The notes: generated by a model not told the origin, from the letters alone. A stretch of 64,000 bases of DNA from an uncultured Prevotellaceae bacterium (GCA_900318645.1 ONLH01000001.1:1-64000), one strand, 5' to 3'; counted from the first letter of the stretch, positions 16,467 through 26,334 are shown. Numbers and translations: made by a program.

Positions 16467-19301
16467 ATGGAACCCACCAAGAAACTGTTGTTACTTGACG
16501 CCTATGCACTCATCTTCAGGGCATTTTATGCCATGATTCGCAGTCCGCGCGTCACATCGACCGGCATTGACACGTCGGCTGTATTCGGCTTTGTCAACAC
16601 CCTGCAGGACCTGCTCAAGCGCGAGCAGCCCAGCCACATCGCCGTGTGCTTCGATCCACCGGGCGGCAAGACATTCAGGCACGAGAACTACGCGCCCTAC
16701 AAGGCCAACCGCGACAAGACGCCCGAGGGCATCCTCGTCGCTGTGCCCTATATCAAACGCATCCTGCAGGCCTATCGCATCCCCATCTTTGAGGTCGAGG
16801 GGTTTGAGGCCGATGATGTCATCGGTACCCTTTCCCATCAAGCCGAGCAGCAAGGTTTCTTCACCTATATGGTCACCGGAGACAAGGATTTCGGCCAACT
16901 GGTCACTCCAAACATCAAGGTCTATGACCCGCTCAAGAAAGAAATCCTGGGCGTGAAAGAAGTCAATGACAAGTACGGCATCCAGTCGCCCAAGCAGCTC
17001 ATCGACATCCTGGGACTGATGGGTGACACCGCCGATAATATCCCCGGCTGCCCCGGCGTGGGTCCCAAGACCGCCGAGAAACTGATACAGCAGTTCGGCT
17101 CCATAGAGAATCTGCTGGAGCACACCGATGAGCTCAAGGGCGCCCAGCAGCAGAAGGTGAGAGACAATGCCGACCAGATTCGCTTATCAAAATGGCTAGC
17201 CACCATTATTACCGACGTGCCCGTGACACTTGATGCCGATGCCCTGCGCCGTGAGCCGGTAAATATGGAGGCCCTGCGCGAAGTGTTCAATGAATTGGAA
17301 TTCCGCACCCTCACCCAGCGCATCATCGATGGCGGCGAAGCCAACACGGGTCTGGATGGAGCCCCAGTTTCCGCTCCCGCTCCCGCCTCCTCCCCCACTC
17401 CTGCACCTGCATTCCAAAAGCCCAAAGCCCCTGTCGGAAAACAGATGTCATTATTTGACCTTGACGAACCTGAACAGGAGCATGGAACCGAGCCCGTTAC
17501 ACCCGATTACAAGTCGCTTGACGATGTGGAGCACAATTACCGCCTCGTCACGTCACCTCTTGAGGTCGCAACCCTGGTGAGCGAGCTTCAAGAGGGGTCA
17601 CGTGTTGCCATCAGCCTATTGGGAACCGGCAGCAACGCCATGCAACTCAAGATATTGGGTATTGCCTTGTGTGGCAAGATCCATGAGGCAGCCTTTGTAA
17701 GATGTGATGACAAGCCCGAGATGCTCAAGGCACTGGCTCCGCTTTTCACGGGTAAAACGTGTATCGTGAGCAGTGATGTCAAGCGCACGATGGTAGCCCT
17801 GCACCAACATGGCATCCCATTCACAGTTCCCTACTATGACACAGCTGTAGCTCATTATCTGCTGCAACCCGAACGAGGCCACAGTGTCGCCGAGGTAGCC
17901 TATGAATTGCTGCATTACACCGCCATCACGCCCGAGAGCTTGTTGGGGCCGAAAGGTCGCAACCAGTCCAAGCAGCAGGTAGCCCCCGAAGCCCTGTGCC
18001 GATGGGCCTGTGAGGCTGCCGACCTGACCCTGCAACTTCCTGATGTGCTGGACCGCCAGCTGAAAGAGCAAGGTATTGAGAAACTGTTCACCGACATCGA
18101 ATTGCCTCTCATTCCGGTGCTAGCTAGCATGGAACTGGCTGGTGCGCGTATCGACGTGAAGGCCTTGAACGAGTACTCTGTCGCCCTGACCGAGCAGATG
18201 AACCGTCTAGACGCCGAGTGCCACCAATTAGCCGGTATGTCCTTCAACACGGCATCGCCAGCACAGGTGGGTGAAGTGCTGTTCGACCACCTGAAAATCG
18301 ACCCCAAGGCCAAGAAAACCAAGACGGGCCAGTACAGCACCACCGAGGACATCCTGCTCAAATTGCGAGACCGCCATCCACTGGTGGATAAGATACTGGA
18401 ACTGAGAGGAATCCGCAAGCTACTATCGACCTATGTCAACGCCCTGCCCGCCCTTATCAATCCACAGACGGGACGCATCCACACGACCTACAACCAGACC
18501 GTCACCGCCACGGGCCGCCTGTCCTCAACCAATCCCAACCTGCAGAACATCCCAGTACGCACCGATGACGGCAAGGAAATCCGCCGAGCGTTCATCCCTG
18601 CCGACGGAAACGTATTCTTCAGCGCTGACTACTCACAAATTGAGCTGCGACTTGTCGCTGATCTGAGCCACGACAAGACAATGCTCGACGCCTTTGCTAA
18701 TGATCATGACATCCATGCCATCACTGCAGCGCGCATCTACCACAAGCCACTGGAGGAAGTCACTAGCGATGAACGACGCAAGGCCAAGACGGCCAACTTC
18801 GGTATCCTCTATGGCATCAGCGCCTTCGGTTTGGCACAAAGGCTAAATATCCCTCGCGATGAGGCCAAAATGCTTATTGATGGCTATTACACAACCTTCC
18901 CCCAGGTGCGTGAATATATCGATCGCAGCATTGCCCAGGCTAGGGAGAAGGGCTATGTGACCACCGTTTACGGTCGCCGACGCATGCTACCTGACATCAA
19001 CTCCAGGAATGCTGTGGTGAGAGGCTTCAGCGAGCGCAACGCTATCAATGCACCCATCCAGGGCACCGCTGCCGACGTCATCAAGCTGGCTATGGTGCGC
19101 ATCTACCGACGATTCCAGCAGGAGGGCATCCAGTCCAAAATGATTCTACAGGTGCATGACGAACTCAACTTTGACGTCATCCCCAGCGAACTGGATCGCG
19201 TGCAGCGCATCGTCATCGAGGAAATGGAGGGCGTCTATCACGGCGAAGTCAAGCTCACCGCCAGCCACGGAGCAGCCTCCAACTGGCTCGATGCCCATTG
19301 A
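16467..19301 (+). CDS. polA: DNA polymerase I
   Basis: Repair and Okazaki-fragment-processing polymerase. The N-terminal 5'-3' exonuclease/flap domain starts LLLLDAYALIFRAFYA and carries GDKDFGQL and the GVGPKTA helix-hairpin-helix. The C-terminal polymerase domain has motif A DYSQIELRL (catalytic D near 721), finger motif KAKTANFGILYG and motif C QVHDEL (D near 898). The middle 3'-5' exonuclease domain appears dead: VAISLLGTG replaces the FDTET motif, and the later Asp positions are not acidic. ATG 16467 is chosen because a TACCTTTA sequence that may be the -7 box overlaps the earlier ATG at 16443. Transcribed away from the polyprenyl synthase gene. Confidence 0.95.
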   Translation: MEPTKKLLLLDAYALIFRAFYAMIRSPRVTSTGIDTSAVFGFVNTLQDLLKREQPSHIAVCFDPPGGKTFRHENYAPYKANRDKTPEGILVAVPYIKRILQAYRIPIFEVEGFEADDVIGTLSHQAEQQGFFTYMVTGDKDFGQLVTPNIKVYDPLKKEILGVKEVNDKYGIQSPKQLIDILGLMGDTADNIPGCPGVGPKTAEKLIQQFGSIENLLEHTDELKGAQQQKVRDNADQIRLSKWLATIITDVPVTLDADALRREPVNMEALREVFNELEFRTLTQRIIDGGEANTGLDGAPVSAPAPASSPTPAPAFQKPKAPVGKQMSLFDLDEPEQEHGTEPVTPDYKSLDDVEHNYRLVTSPLEVATLVSELQEGSRVAISLLGTGSNAMQLKILGIALCGKIHEAAFVRCDDKPEMLKALAPLFTGKTCIVSSDVKRTMVALHQHGIPFTVPYYDTAVAHYLLQPERGHSVAEVAYELLHYTAITPESLLGPKGRNQSKQQVAPEALCRWACEAADLTLQLPDVLDRQLKEQGIEKLFTDIELPLIPVLASMELAGARIDVKALNEYSVALTEQMNRLDAECHQLAGMSFNTASPAQVGEVLFDHLKIDPKAKKTKTGQYSTTEDILLKLRDRHPLVDKILELRGIRKLLSTYVNALPALINPQTGRIHTTYNQTVTATGRLSSTNPNLQNIPVRTDDGKEIRRAFIPADGNVFFSADYSQIELRLVADLSHDKTMLDAFANDHDIHAITAARIYHKPLEEVTSDERRKAKTANFGILYGISAFGLAQRLNIPRDEAKMLIDGYYTTFPQVREYIDRSIAQAREKGYVTTVYGRRRMLPDINSRNAVVRGFSERNAINAPIQGTAADVIKLAMVRIYRRFQQEGIQSKMILQVHDELNFDVIPSELDRVQRIVIEEMEGVYHGEVKLTASHGAASNWLDAH

Positions 19302-19357
19302 TTTTAGTGCCAAATAGCCGTCCATCAGCACGAAAACTAAATATTTTCTGTGAAAAC

Positions 19358-19389
19358 TTGCTCTATTTGAAAAAATAGCAGTATCTTTG
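19358..19389 (+). promoter_or_regulatory. Promoter of the tRNA-Pro gene
   Basis: TTG (19358-19360), 21 nt, TATCTTTG (19382-19389), then CACC. It lies 19 nt before the mature tRNA 5' end. Confidence 0.7.
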
Positions 19390-19407
19390 CACCGCAAAAA
19401 TGAGCTT

Positions 19408-19481
19408 CGGGGTGTAGCACAGTTGGTTAGCGCGCCACGTTCGGGACGTGGAGGTCGGAAGTTCGAGTCCTCTCACCCCGA
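19408..19481 (+). tRNA. tRNA-Pro (anticodon CGG)
   Basis: A complete cloverleaf of 74 nt: acceptor CGGGGTG pairs with CACCCCG and discriminator A follows. The anticodon arm is CCACG-TTCGGGA-CGTGG, giving anticodon CGG at the third to fifth loop positions. The T arm contains GTTCGAGTCC. C1-G72 is typical of bacterial tRNA-Pro. CCA is not encoded. Confidence 0.95.
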
Positions 19482-19490
19482 CTCAAGAAC

Positions 19491-19531
19491 AAAGCTAATG
19501 CAGTCATCGATTGCATTAGCTCTTGTTTTTT
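19491..19531 (+). terminator. Terminator after tRNA-Pro
   Basis: GCTAATGCA (19494-19502) pairs with TGCATTAGC (19512-19520), followed by TCTTGTTTTTT. It ends the tRNA transcript before the AraC-type gene. Confidence 0.85.
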
Positions 19532-19596
19532 AGGCACATTGTTCTTGCAGATTCACGTTATTATTGATAATTTCGCAGGCAAATAACTGGCGACTC

Positions 19597-20493
19597 ATGA
19601 TAACAAACCGAATAACCGAACTGGACCTGCACGACGTGCCACAGATGTATCACAACCTCAAGTATAATGACGGCGAGATCTACTTTGCCGACAATATCAC
19701 CTCTATTCCTGGACTGATGAAGCAGTTCAAGGTCAATTTCATTGCCTACGTGATCGTGACCGAAGGGCGGCTCTCGCTGGACCTGAATGGGGCCAACTAC
19801 CATCTGGAGAGGAACTGCTCGCTGTTTGTGGACCGCAAGATGGTGATTGACAACGTGAAGCACACCGAGAACTTCAGTTGCGTCATCTGTGCGATGAGTA
19901 CCGACATCGGTTTTGGTTTCTTCAACAAGAGCCTGTTACAATCCATCATGCATATCTGGACCAATCCCGTCATCAAGATGGAGCAGAACGAAGTGGACCT
20001 GATGATGAGATACTATGAATTGTTGGTCTTCAAGATGGAGCATCAGGAGATGAATTTCGGGCGAGAGACAGTACGCGACATCATCCGTTGCTTCGCCTAC
20101 GACCTGCTGTCTAACATCAACAAGCATCTTGACAACGATGGTGAGGGCGACATACTGCGACAGGGTGACCGCATCTACAGGAAATTCATGCTCTTGCTCG
20201 CCGAGAACAGCAACGTGAACCGCAGCGTGAAGTCTTATGCCGACGAGTTGTGTGTTTCACCTAAGTATCTGACTAGCGTCTGCCGCCGTCACGGCAACTA
20301 CACCGCCAGTGAACTGATTGCCGCATCAATTATCAGCCGCATCAAGCAACTGCTACTCTATAGCGACCTGAGCATAAAGGAAGTCGCTGCCGAAATGGGA
20401 TTCGACAATCTCTCATTCTTTGGGAAATACGTGAAAAAGCACCTAGGTCTGTCACCCAACAACTACCGCAAGGCCAACAACTACGGCCAGTAA
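19597..20493 (+). CDS. AraC-family transcriptional regulator
   Basis: A cytoplasmic DNA-binding protein of about 298 residues. The C-terminal third carries the double helix-turn-helix of the AraC/XylS family, with SVKSYADELCVSPKYLTSVC and then VAAEMGFDNLSFFGKYVKKH and the LGLSPNNYRK end. The N-terminal part resembles a cupin-like sensing domain (VIVTEGRLSLDLNG). ATG 19597 is preferred over an upstream in-frame TTG because the sequence upstream is spacer-like. Ligand and targets cannot be read. The next feature downstream is MITE copy 2. Confidence 0.9.
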   Translation: MITNRITELDLHDVPQMYHNLKYNDGEIYFADNITSIPGLMKQFKVNFIAYVIVTEGRLSLDLNGANYHLERNCSLFVDRKMVIDNVKHTENFSCVICAMSTDIGFGFFNKSLLQSIMHIWTNPVIKMEQNEVDLMMRYYELLVFKMEHQEMNFGRETVRDIIRCFAYDLLSNINKHLDNDGEGDILRQGDRIYRKFMLLLAENSNVNRSVKSYADELCVSPKYLTSVCRRHGNYTASELIAASIISRIKQLLLYSDLSIKEVAAEMGFDNLSFFGKYVKKHLGLSPNNYRKANNYGQ

Positions 20494-20674
20494 ACAAATC
20501 GTCCCTGACATACTGACCAATTAGTCTTTTTTGTGGGGCTTCATGTCAAGTTCCAGAGCCTTTTTCAGGAATCTACATTGGATTTACTGAGGTTGGCCTC
20601 AGCAGAATGTTTCCTGCAGACAAAAGTGAATTGCAGGTATTTGCCCTTGAGGTGATGCTCAATTCATTCGCTAT

Positions 20675-20852
20675 GAGACTGTGTCATATTTCATTCGTTG
20701 CAAATTGAATCGCGCTTCGCGCGAGAAATTAAGCAAAATTATTAATAAAACTAAATAAAAATGCTGTTTTACTTAATTTTTATATAAATTTTTGTTTAAT
20801 TTCTCGACCGTTAGGCCGATTATACATTTGAGGCGAATTATGACACAGCCTC
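20675..20852. mobile_element. MITE-like element, copy 2, overlapping the end of folK
   Basis: About 178 bp, inverted relative to the copy at 14438-14591. Left end GAGACTGTGTCATATTTC (20675-20692), right end GAATTATGACACAGCCTC (20835-20852, reverse complement of the same repeat). Shared internals are TCATTCGTTGCAAATTGA, the CGCGC-TTC-GCGCG hairpin and GAGAAATTAAGC. The extra length is in the AT-rich middle. The right terminal repeat supplies the last codons and the stop of folK. The rest of 20494-20674 shows no gene. Confidence 0.75.
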
Positions 20853-21299
20853 AAGCATCTGGGCTGCGGTCAATCCAGTGACAGGGTGACGCCACTCGGG
20901 GGCCAGCTGCATCATGGGCTTCAGAAAGAAATCGCGCTCGGGCAGATGAGGGTGAGGCACCTGCAGCGTCGGTGTGTCAATGATCAAATCGTCAATCGCC
21001 ACGATGTCGATGTCCACCAGGCGGTCAACGTAGCCGCCGTGCTCATCGCGATGGGATGCGCTTCCCAGATGGTGTTCTATCTCATGGATGCGGTCAAGCA
21101 TGGCCTGCGGTTCCAACTCGCTACTCAGGCACATTCCCAGATTCATAAACCTATTCTCACTTTCAAACCCCCACGGATCACTCTCTACAATTGAAGACAC
21201 GGCACACCCGTCCATGCCTGCAACAAGAGCAACGACGGCGCGATAGAGATTATCGCGCCGGTCGCCCATATTGCTACCTATATTCAGGTAATATTCCAT
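20838..21299 (-). CDS. folK: 2-amino-4-hydroxy-6-hydroxymethyldihydropteridine pyrophosphokinase
   Basis: Transfers pyrophosphate from ATP to the pterin in folate synthesis. The 153-residue protein shows NIGSNMGDR at the N-terminus, ENRFMNLG, the catalytic RLVDIDIVAID and the VPHPHLPERDFFLKPM segment. It is the last gene of the rimP-nusA-infB-folK run, 5 bp after infB. The final residues (EAVS) and the TAA stop are encoded by the terminal repeat of MITE copy 2, so the original C-terminus may have been replaced or trimmed by a few residues. Confidence 0.95.
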   Translation of the reverse strand: MEYYLNIGSNMGDRRDNLYRAVVALVAGMDGCAVSSIVESDPWGFESENRFMNLGMCLSSELEPQAMLDRIHEIEHHLGSASHRDEHGGYVDRLVDIDIVAIDDLIIDTPTLQVPHPHLPERDFFLKPMMQLAPEWRHPVTGLTAAQMLEAVS

Positions 21300-21304
21300 G
21301 TGGA

Positions 21305-24118
21305 TTACAAGGTCTTGTGAACCTCGATTTCCTCAAAGGCCTCGATGATGTCCATCTCCTTCATGTCGTTGTAGGACTTGAGGCTCAGACCGCAGTCATA
21401 ACCGCTGGTCACCTCCTTGACATCATCCTTGAAGCGCTTGAGCGAAGCCAGTTCACCGGTATGGATTACAATACCGTCGCGGATCAGGCGCACCTTGCTG
21501 CCACGCTTGATCTTACCCTCGACAACCATAGCACCGGCGATGGTTCCCACCTTGCTGATGTGGTAAACCTGACGTACCTCGGCACTTCCGGTAACCTCTT
21601 CCTTGATGTCGGGCTGGAGCATACCCTCCATAGCGCTCTTGACCTCCTCGATGGCGTCATAGATGATGGAATAAAGACGGATGTCCACACCTTCCTGCTC
21701 GGCAGCACGCTTGGCTGCTGCTGCAGGACGCACCTGGAAGCCGACGATGTAGGCATCGCTGGCAGCGGCCAGGGTAACATCGCTCTCGGTGATGGCACCC
21801 ACAGCCTTGTGGATGACGTTAACCTGTACCTCGGGAGTCGAGAGCTTGATGAGCGAGTCGCTCAAGGCCTCGATAGAGCCGTCCACGTCACCCTTGACGA
21901 TGATGTTCAGCTCATGGAACTCACCCAGAGCACGACGACGACCGATGTCCTCAAGGTTGATACGGTGCTGGGTGCGGCGGTTCAGCTCACGCTGCAACTG
22001 CTCGCGCTTGTTGGCAATCTGACGTGCCTCCTGATCGGTATCCATGACATTGAACTTGTCACCTGCCGTCGGTGCGCCGTCAAGACCCAGAATCAAGGCA
22101 GGGGTCGAAGGTCCGCTCTCGGTGATGCGCACATTGCGCTCGTTGAACATCGCCTTCACCTTACCATAGTGAGTACCTGCAAGGACGATATCGCCCACAC
22201 GCAGGGTGCCGTTGTCAACCAGCACGGTTGCGATATAGCCACGGCCCTTGTCCAGCGACGACTCGATAATAGAACCGGTTGCCTTGCGGTTGGGGTTAGC
22301 CTTGAGATCGAGCATATCGGCCTCAAGCAGCACCTTCTCCATCAGTTCATTGACGCCGATACCCTTCTTGGCCGAGATATCCTGACTCTGGTACTTGCCA
22401 CCCCAGTCCTCAACGAGGTAGTTCATGTTGGCGAGCTCCTCCTTAATCTTCTCGGGGTTGGCTCCGGGTTTATCAATCTTGTTGATGGCAAAGATGATGG
22501 GCACGCCAGCGGCCGAAGCGTGGTTCAACGCCTCAACCGTCTGCGGCATGACGCTGTCATCGGCAGCGACAATGACGATAACGATATCTGTCACCTTGGC
22601 ACCACGGGCACGCATAGCGGTAAACGCTTCGTGACCAGGAGTATCCAGGAAGGTAATGCGGCGACCGTTGGGCAACTTCACGTTGTATGCACCGATGTGC
22701 TGGGTAATACCACCGGCCTCACCGGCAATCACGTTAGAATTGCGGATGTAGTCCAGCAGTGAAGTCTTACCGTGGTCCACGTGACCCATGACAGTGACAA
22801 CGGGCGGGCGCTGAACGAGATCTTCGGGATTATCCTCTTCCTCGCTGATGGCTTCTACCACCTCGGCACTGGTGTATTCGGTCTTGAATCCAAATTCATC
22901 AGCAACGATGTTGATGGTCTCGGCGTCAAGGCGCTGGTTGATGCTCACCATCACACCCAGGTTCATACAGGTTGCAATCACCTTGTTGATGGGCACGTTC
23001 ATCATGCTGGCCAAGTCATTGGCAGTCACAAACTCGGTGAGCTTCAAGATCTTGCTCTGAGCTGCTGCCATTGCAGCCTCCTCGCGAGCCTCCTCGCGAT
23101 GTTCCTCGCGACGTTCACGACGACGGGTAGCCGCAGCCTTCTTAGTGTTCTTGGCAGTGAGGCGTGCCAGCGTCTCCTTCATCTGGCGCTGAACATCTTC
23201 CTCGCTTACCTCGGGCCTCAACGGCTTGCGGTTGCCCTTCTTATCTTTACCGCGCTTGCTGCTCTGGTCATCCTTGGCACCACGGCCCTTACCAGGCTGT
23301 GAAGCGGCCTGCTTGCCAGCGGTCTCGATATCGATTTTCTCCTTGCCGATGCGTTTGCGTTTGCGACGGCTGCCACTCTCGGCCTGAGCCTTGGCAATGC
23401 GCTCGTTGCGCTTCTCCTCTTTGCTCTTCTTCTTAGGACGGGTCTGCTGGTTGAGGGAGGAAAGATCCACCTTTCCTATCACCTTGAGTTGTGGTCCACC
23501 AACGGTTTCAGACACGGGCATGAAGACATCGCTCTCATTGCCGTCTTCCTTGTCATTCTCTACGGGCTGGGCAGCCTCAGGAGCCGGCTGAACTTCGGCT
23601 TCACTCTCCTGCTGACGGGGTTCTACCTCAGCAATGGGAGCACTACCCTCGGCAGGCTTAGGCTCTGGGGTTACAGGAGGCACGGGAACAGGCTCCGATT
23701 CAATCTGTTTAGGCTTTTCTTCCTGAACAGGTTGCTCGGCAGGCGTCTCTTTCTCGGGCTTAGGCTCCTCGGGTTTGGGTTTAGGCTTAGCAGCCTTGGG
23801 CTTGCCCACTGCATCAAGGTCAATTTTCCCAAGTACCGTAGGTTTCTGACCCGGAACGACAGTCTTGATTTCATGTGATTCCTTGGCAGCGGCGTTCTGC
23901 TTGGCTTTCTCCTTCTGCCTTTCATTGGCCATTTTGTCCGACTTGCTCTTGAGGTCCATGTCGGGCTTGAACTCCTTGACAAGCATTTCATAGACATCGT
24001 CCTGGATGCGCGCATTGATGCTGGCGTCGATTTCGATGCCTTTCTTGTGCAGGAATTCCTCAATGGTCTGCCTACCCACGTTTAAATCTGCGATGACTTT
24101 ACTGATCTTTATCGCCAT
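21305..24118 (-). CDS. infB: Translation initiation factor IF-2
   Basis: GTPase that places initiator tRNA on the 30S subunit. Of 937 residues, about the first 430 form a Bacteroidetes-type N-terminal extension: an IF2_N module at residues 1-50, then Pro/Glu-rich and Lys/Arg-rich linker, then a second IF2_N-like segment ([16 protein letters not shown]). The G domain has GHVDHGKTS (G1, near residue 445), DTPGH (G3) and NKID (G4), followed by domains II-IV. It lies in the classical nusA-infB order, 125 bp after nusA. Confidence 0.97.
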   Translation of the reverse strand: MAIKISKVIADLNVGRQTIEEFLHKKGIEIDASINARIQDDVYEMLVKEFKPDMDLKSKSDKMANERQKEKAKQNAAAKESHEIKTVVPGQKPTVLGKIDLDAVGKPKAAKPKPKPEEPKPEKETPAEQPVQEEKPKQIESEPVPVPPVTPEPKPAEGSAPIAEVEPRQQESEAEVQPAPEAAQPVENDKEDGNESDVFMPVSETVGGPQLKVIGKVDLSSLNQQTRPKKKSKEEKRNERIAKAQAESGSRRKRKRIGKEKIDIETAGKQAASQPGKGRGAKDDQSSKRGKDKKGNRKPLRPEVSEEDVQRQMKETLARLTAKNTKKAAATRRRERREEHREEAREEAAMAAAQSKILKLTEFVTANDLASMMNVPINKVIATCMNLGVMVSINQRLDAETINIVADEFGFKTEYTSAEVVEAISEEEDNPEDLVQRPPVVTVMGHVDHGKTSLLDYIRNSNVIAGEAGGITQHIGAYNVKLPNGRRITFLDTPGHEAFTAMRARGAKVTDIVIVIVAADDSVMPQTVEALNHASAAGVPIIFAINKIDKPGANPEKIKEELANMNYLVEDWGGKYQSQDISAKKGIGVNELMEKVLLEADMLDLKANPNRKATGSIIESSLDKGRGYIATVLVDNGTLRVGDIVLAGTHYGKVKAMFNERNVRITESGPSTPALILGLDGAPTAGDKFNVMDTDQEARQIANKREQLQRELNRRTQHRINLEDIGRRRALGEFHELNIIVKGDVDGSIEALSDSLIKLSTPEVQVNVIHKAVGAITESDVTLAAASDAYIVGFQVRPAAAAKRAAEQEGVDIRLYSIIYDAIEEVKSAMEGMLQPDIKEEVTGSAEVRQVYHISKVGTIAGAMVVEGKIKRGSKVRLIRDGIVIHTGELASLKRFKDDVKEVTSGYDCGLSLKSYNDMKEMDIIEAFEEIEVHKTL

Positions 24119-24243
24119 TCTATTGTCTTTTATCAGTTGGCTTTCAGCAATATGCTTCGGCTGTATATATAATATTTTTGTCTGTGAGAAGTGAAAACTT
24201 AATAAACTCTGAGAAAGTGTCTGATAAACACGTCAACAAACAC

Positions 24244-25500
24244 TTAATCTTCAAACTCTGCCCTGAGTACCGAGAGGACATAATCGACGGTATTCTCTTC
24301 GAGATCGGCCTTGTCAATAATCTGATCACGTGAAGTCCTCAATACCGACTTAGCGGTATCGAAGCCGACGCTCTTCAGTGCCTCGATTACCCACTCGTCA
24401 ATCTCATCCTTGAACTCGTCGAGGTAGATGTCTTCCTCGGCATCGCCTTCCATGTCACGATAGACGTCAATGCTGTATCCAGTGAGGATGCTGGCCAACT
24501 TGATGTTCAAGCCACCCTTACCGATAGCCAGAGACACCTCATCGGGACGGAGGAACACCTCGGCGTGCTTGTTCTCGTTATCCAGACGGATTGATGAGAT
24601 CTTAGCGGGGCTGAGGGCACGCTGGATGAGCAGCTGTGGGTTATTGGTGTAATTGATAACATCGATGTTCTCGTTGCGCAACTCACGCACGATGCCATGG
24701 ATGCGGGCACCCTTGACACCGACGCATGCGCCAACGGGATCAATGCGGTCATCATAGCTCTCGACAGCAATCTTGGCACGCTCGCCAGGAATGCGGGCGA
24801 CGGCGCGGATGACGATGAGGCCGTCGTGAATCTCGGGAACCTCCTGCTCAAACAAGCGGCGCAGGAAATTCTGGCTGGTTCTGGAGACAATAATCTTGGG
24901 ATTATTGTTGGTATTGTCCACCTTCTCAATGACAGCTCTCACGACATCACCCTTGCGGTAGATGTCGGTGGGAATCTGTTCGTCCTTGGGAAGAAGCAAC
25001 TCATTCTTCTCGTCATCAAGCAAGAGCACCTCGCGCTTCCAGACCTGATAAACTTCACCGGCAACGAGTTGCCCCTCAAGGGCCTTAAACTTGTTATAGA
25101 TAGCATCCTTCTGCAAGTCGAGGATTTTGCTGGCTAACGTCTGGCGCAGGTTCAAGATGGCACGGCGTCCAAACTTGGCAAAGTCAATCTTACGGGTATG
25201 CTCCTCGCCGACCTCGCAGTCGGGGTCGTCATCGGCCTGTGCGTCAGACAGGGAAATCTGCTTGTTAGGATTCTCTACCTGGCCATCCTCAACGACTTCC
25301 AGGTTCTGATAGATTTCACAGTCACCCTTATCGGGGTTCACGATCACGTCAAAGTTGTCATCGTTGCCAAACACCTTAGACAGCACGCTGCGGAAAGATT
25401 CCTCCAGCACGCTGATGAGAGTCGTCTTGTCGATGTCCTTAAGTTCCTTAAACTCGGCAAACTGCTCGGTCATGTTGACCGCTTCTTCTCTTTTAGCCAT
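24244..25500 (-). CDS. nusA: Transcription termination/antitermination factor NusA
   Basis: Binds RNA polymerase and nascent RNA to modulate pausing, termination and antitermination. The 418-residue protein has an N-terminal polymerase-binding domain, an S1 domain around residues 135-205 and two KH domains; the first KH contains GACVGVKGARI and the second AIGKGGLNIKLA. The C-terminal acidic repeats of the E. coli protein are absent, as usual in Bacteroidetes. The start MAKREE matches the family pattern. It is separated from rimP by 83 bp that hold a low-complexity repeat. Confidence 0.97.
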   Translation of the reverse strand: MAKREEAVNMTEQFAEFKELKDIDKTTLISVLEESFRSVLSKVFGNDDNFDVIVNPDKGDCEIYQNLEVVEDGQVENPNKQISLSDAQADDDPDCEVGEEHTRKIDFAKFGRRAILNLRQTLASKILDLQKDAIYNKFKALEGQLVAGEVYQVWKREVLLLDDEKNELLLPKDEQIPTDIYRKGDVVRAVIEKVDNTNNNPKIIVSRTSQNFLRRLFEQEVPEIHDGLIVIRAVARIPGERAKIAVESYDDRIDPVGACVGVKGARIHGIVRELRNENIDVINYTNNPQLLIQRALSPAKISSIRLDNENKHAEVFLRPDEVSLAIGKGGLNIKLASILTGYSIDVYRDMEGDAEEDIYLDEFKDEIDEWVIEALKSVGFDTAKSVLRTSRDQIIDKADLEENTVDYVLSVLRAEFED

Positions 25501-25502
25501 AA

Positions 25503-25590
25503 TTGTTTCAGTTTTCAGTTTCCAGTTTTCAGTTTTCAGATGAGAGCGGATGCCGCTGACAACTGATAACTGACAACTGATAACTAAATT
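25503..25590. repeat. Short-period repeat in the rimP-nusA spacer
   Basis: Copies of CAGTTTTC / CAGTTTCC on one side and AACTGATAACTGACAACT on the other, joined by GATGAGAGCGGATGCCGC. On the minus strand this is the immediate leader of nusA. The same sequences recur before genes at 50196, 50700 and 55813. Confidence 0.75.
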
Positions 25591-26048
25591 TTTATGATAT
25601 TTTTTGTTTGTTTAATGTCGTTATAATTAAATCGTTCCTGCTCCTCGACCAACTCGGGACGCTTCTTGCCCTCAAGTTTCTTCTTCACGGTCGCGGAGAG
25701 GGTAAAGCCCTCATCGTCGGCGTCGGCAATGACGCCCTTGAGCTTGCGGCCGTCAGCCGTCAACACCTCGACCTCATAGCCGATGTTCTTGCGGTACTGG
25801 CGGGGCAGCAACAGGGGAGAGGTAATGCCATAGGAACCGACTGTCAATTCGTAATCCTCCTGATCGCGGTCAAATGCTTCAAGCACTGCGTCATTGACGG
25901 CGACACAATCGTCGATGGTGATGTCATCGTCGCTATCAAGCGCAACTTCGATGACATTGTCCTTGCTCACCTTAAGGGTCACCAGGTACATCTTGGTTCC
26001 CTCAAGAGCCCGATTGATTACTTGTTGCAGTTCAGTCTTGTCTATCAT
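25584..26048 (-). CDS. rimP: Ribosome maturation factor RimP
   Basis: Assists 30S subunit maturation. At 154 residues it has the family length, with the N-terminal alpha/beta domain (VTLKVSKDNVIEVALDSDD, then IDDCVAVNDAV) and the C-terminal SH3-like barrel (GYEVEVLTADGRKLKGVI). It is first in the rimP-nusA-infB-folK operon and has a strong promoter about 60 nt upstream. Confidence 0.95.
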   Translation of the reverse strand: MIDKTELQQVINRALEGTKMYLVTLKVSKDNVIEVALDSDDDITIDDCVAVNDAVLEAFDRDQEDYELTVGSYGITSPLLLPRQYRKNIGYEVEVLTADGRKLKGVIADADDEGFTLSATVKKKLEGKKRPELVEEQERFNYNDIKQTKNIIKI

Positions 26049-26064
26049 CGCTTCTAATTGTTAT

Positions 26065-26095
26065 AATAAAAACGAGGAAGCCCATTTGCCCCCTC
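26065..26095 (-). terminator. Possible attenuator in the rimP leader
   Basis: On the minus strand GAGGGGGC and GCTTCCTC form an 8-bp stem with two G-U pairs around a 6-nt loop, followed at once by GTTTTTATT. It lies between the promoter (26111-26141) and the rimP start, where premature termination could control the nusA-infB operon. The stem is short, so this is tentative. Confidence 0.4.
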
Positions 26096-26110
26096 TCACG
26101 AATGCTGGCG

Positions 26111-26141
26111 CAAAAGTACTCAAAATCCGTCATTCACGCAA
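26111..26141 (-). promoter_or_regulatory. Promoter of the rimP-nusA-infB-folK operon
   Basis: On the minus strand TTG (26141-26139), 20 nt, TACTTTTG (26118-26111), then CGCC. A near-consensus Bacteroidetes promoter about 60 nt before rimP. Confidence 0.8.
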
Positions 26142-26303
26142 TATAAGAAGGTGAAAAAGCCCTCAAAACAACACAATATTTTATATTATTTAATCTTTTT
26201 TAACTTAATAGGTTTCTATCTGGGACTGCTAGTGGTCTTTCCAGCCATGGTTATCAACACTCTCAGCGCTAATGCAAGACATGGAGTATTGCAGAAAAAA
26301 CAC

Positions 26304-26311
26304 TACCTTTG
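26304..26311 (+). promoter_or_regulatory. -7 box before the 26335 gene
   Basis: TACCTTTG followed by CAGC, 23 nt upstream of the ATG. No clear -33 element. Confidence 0.55.
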
Positions 26312-26334
26312 CAGCATATTTCATGAAGTAGATA

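Noticed and set aside
21191-22762. 523-codon open frame on the plus strand
   Set aside because: Antisense to folK and infB, with no recognisable domain; infB is unambiguous on the other strand.
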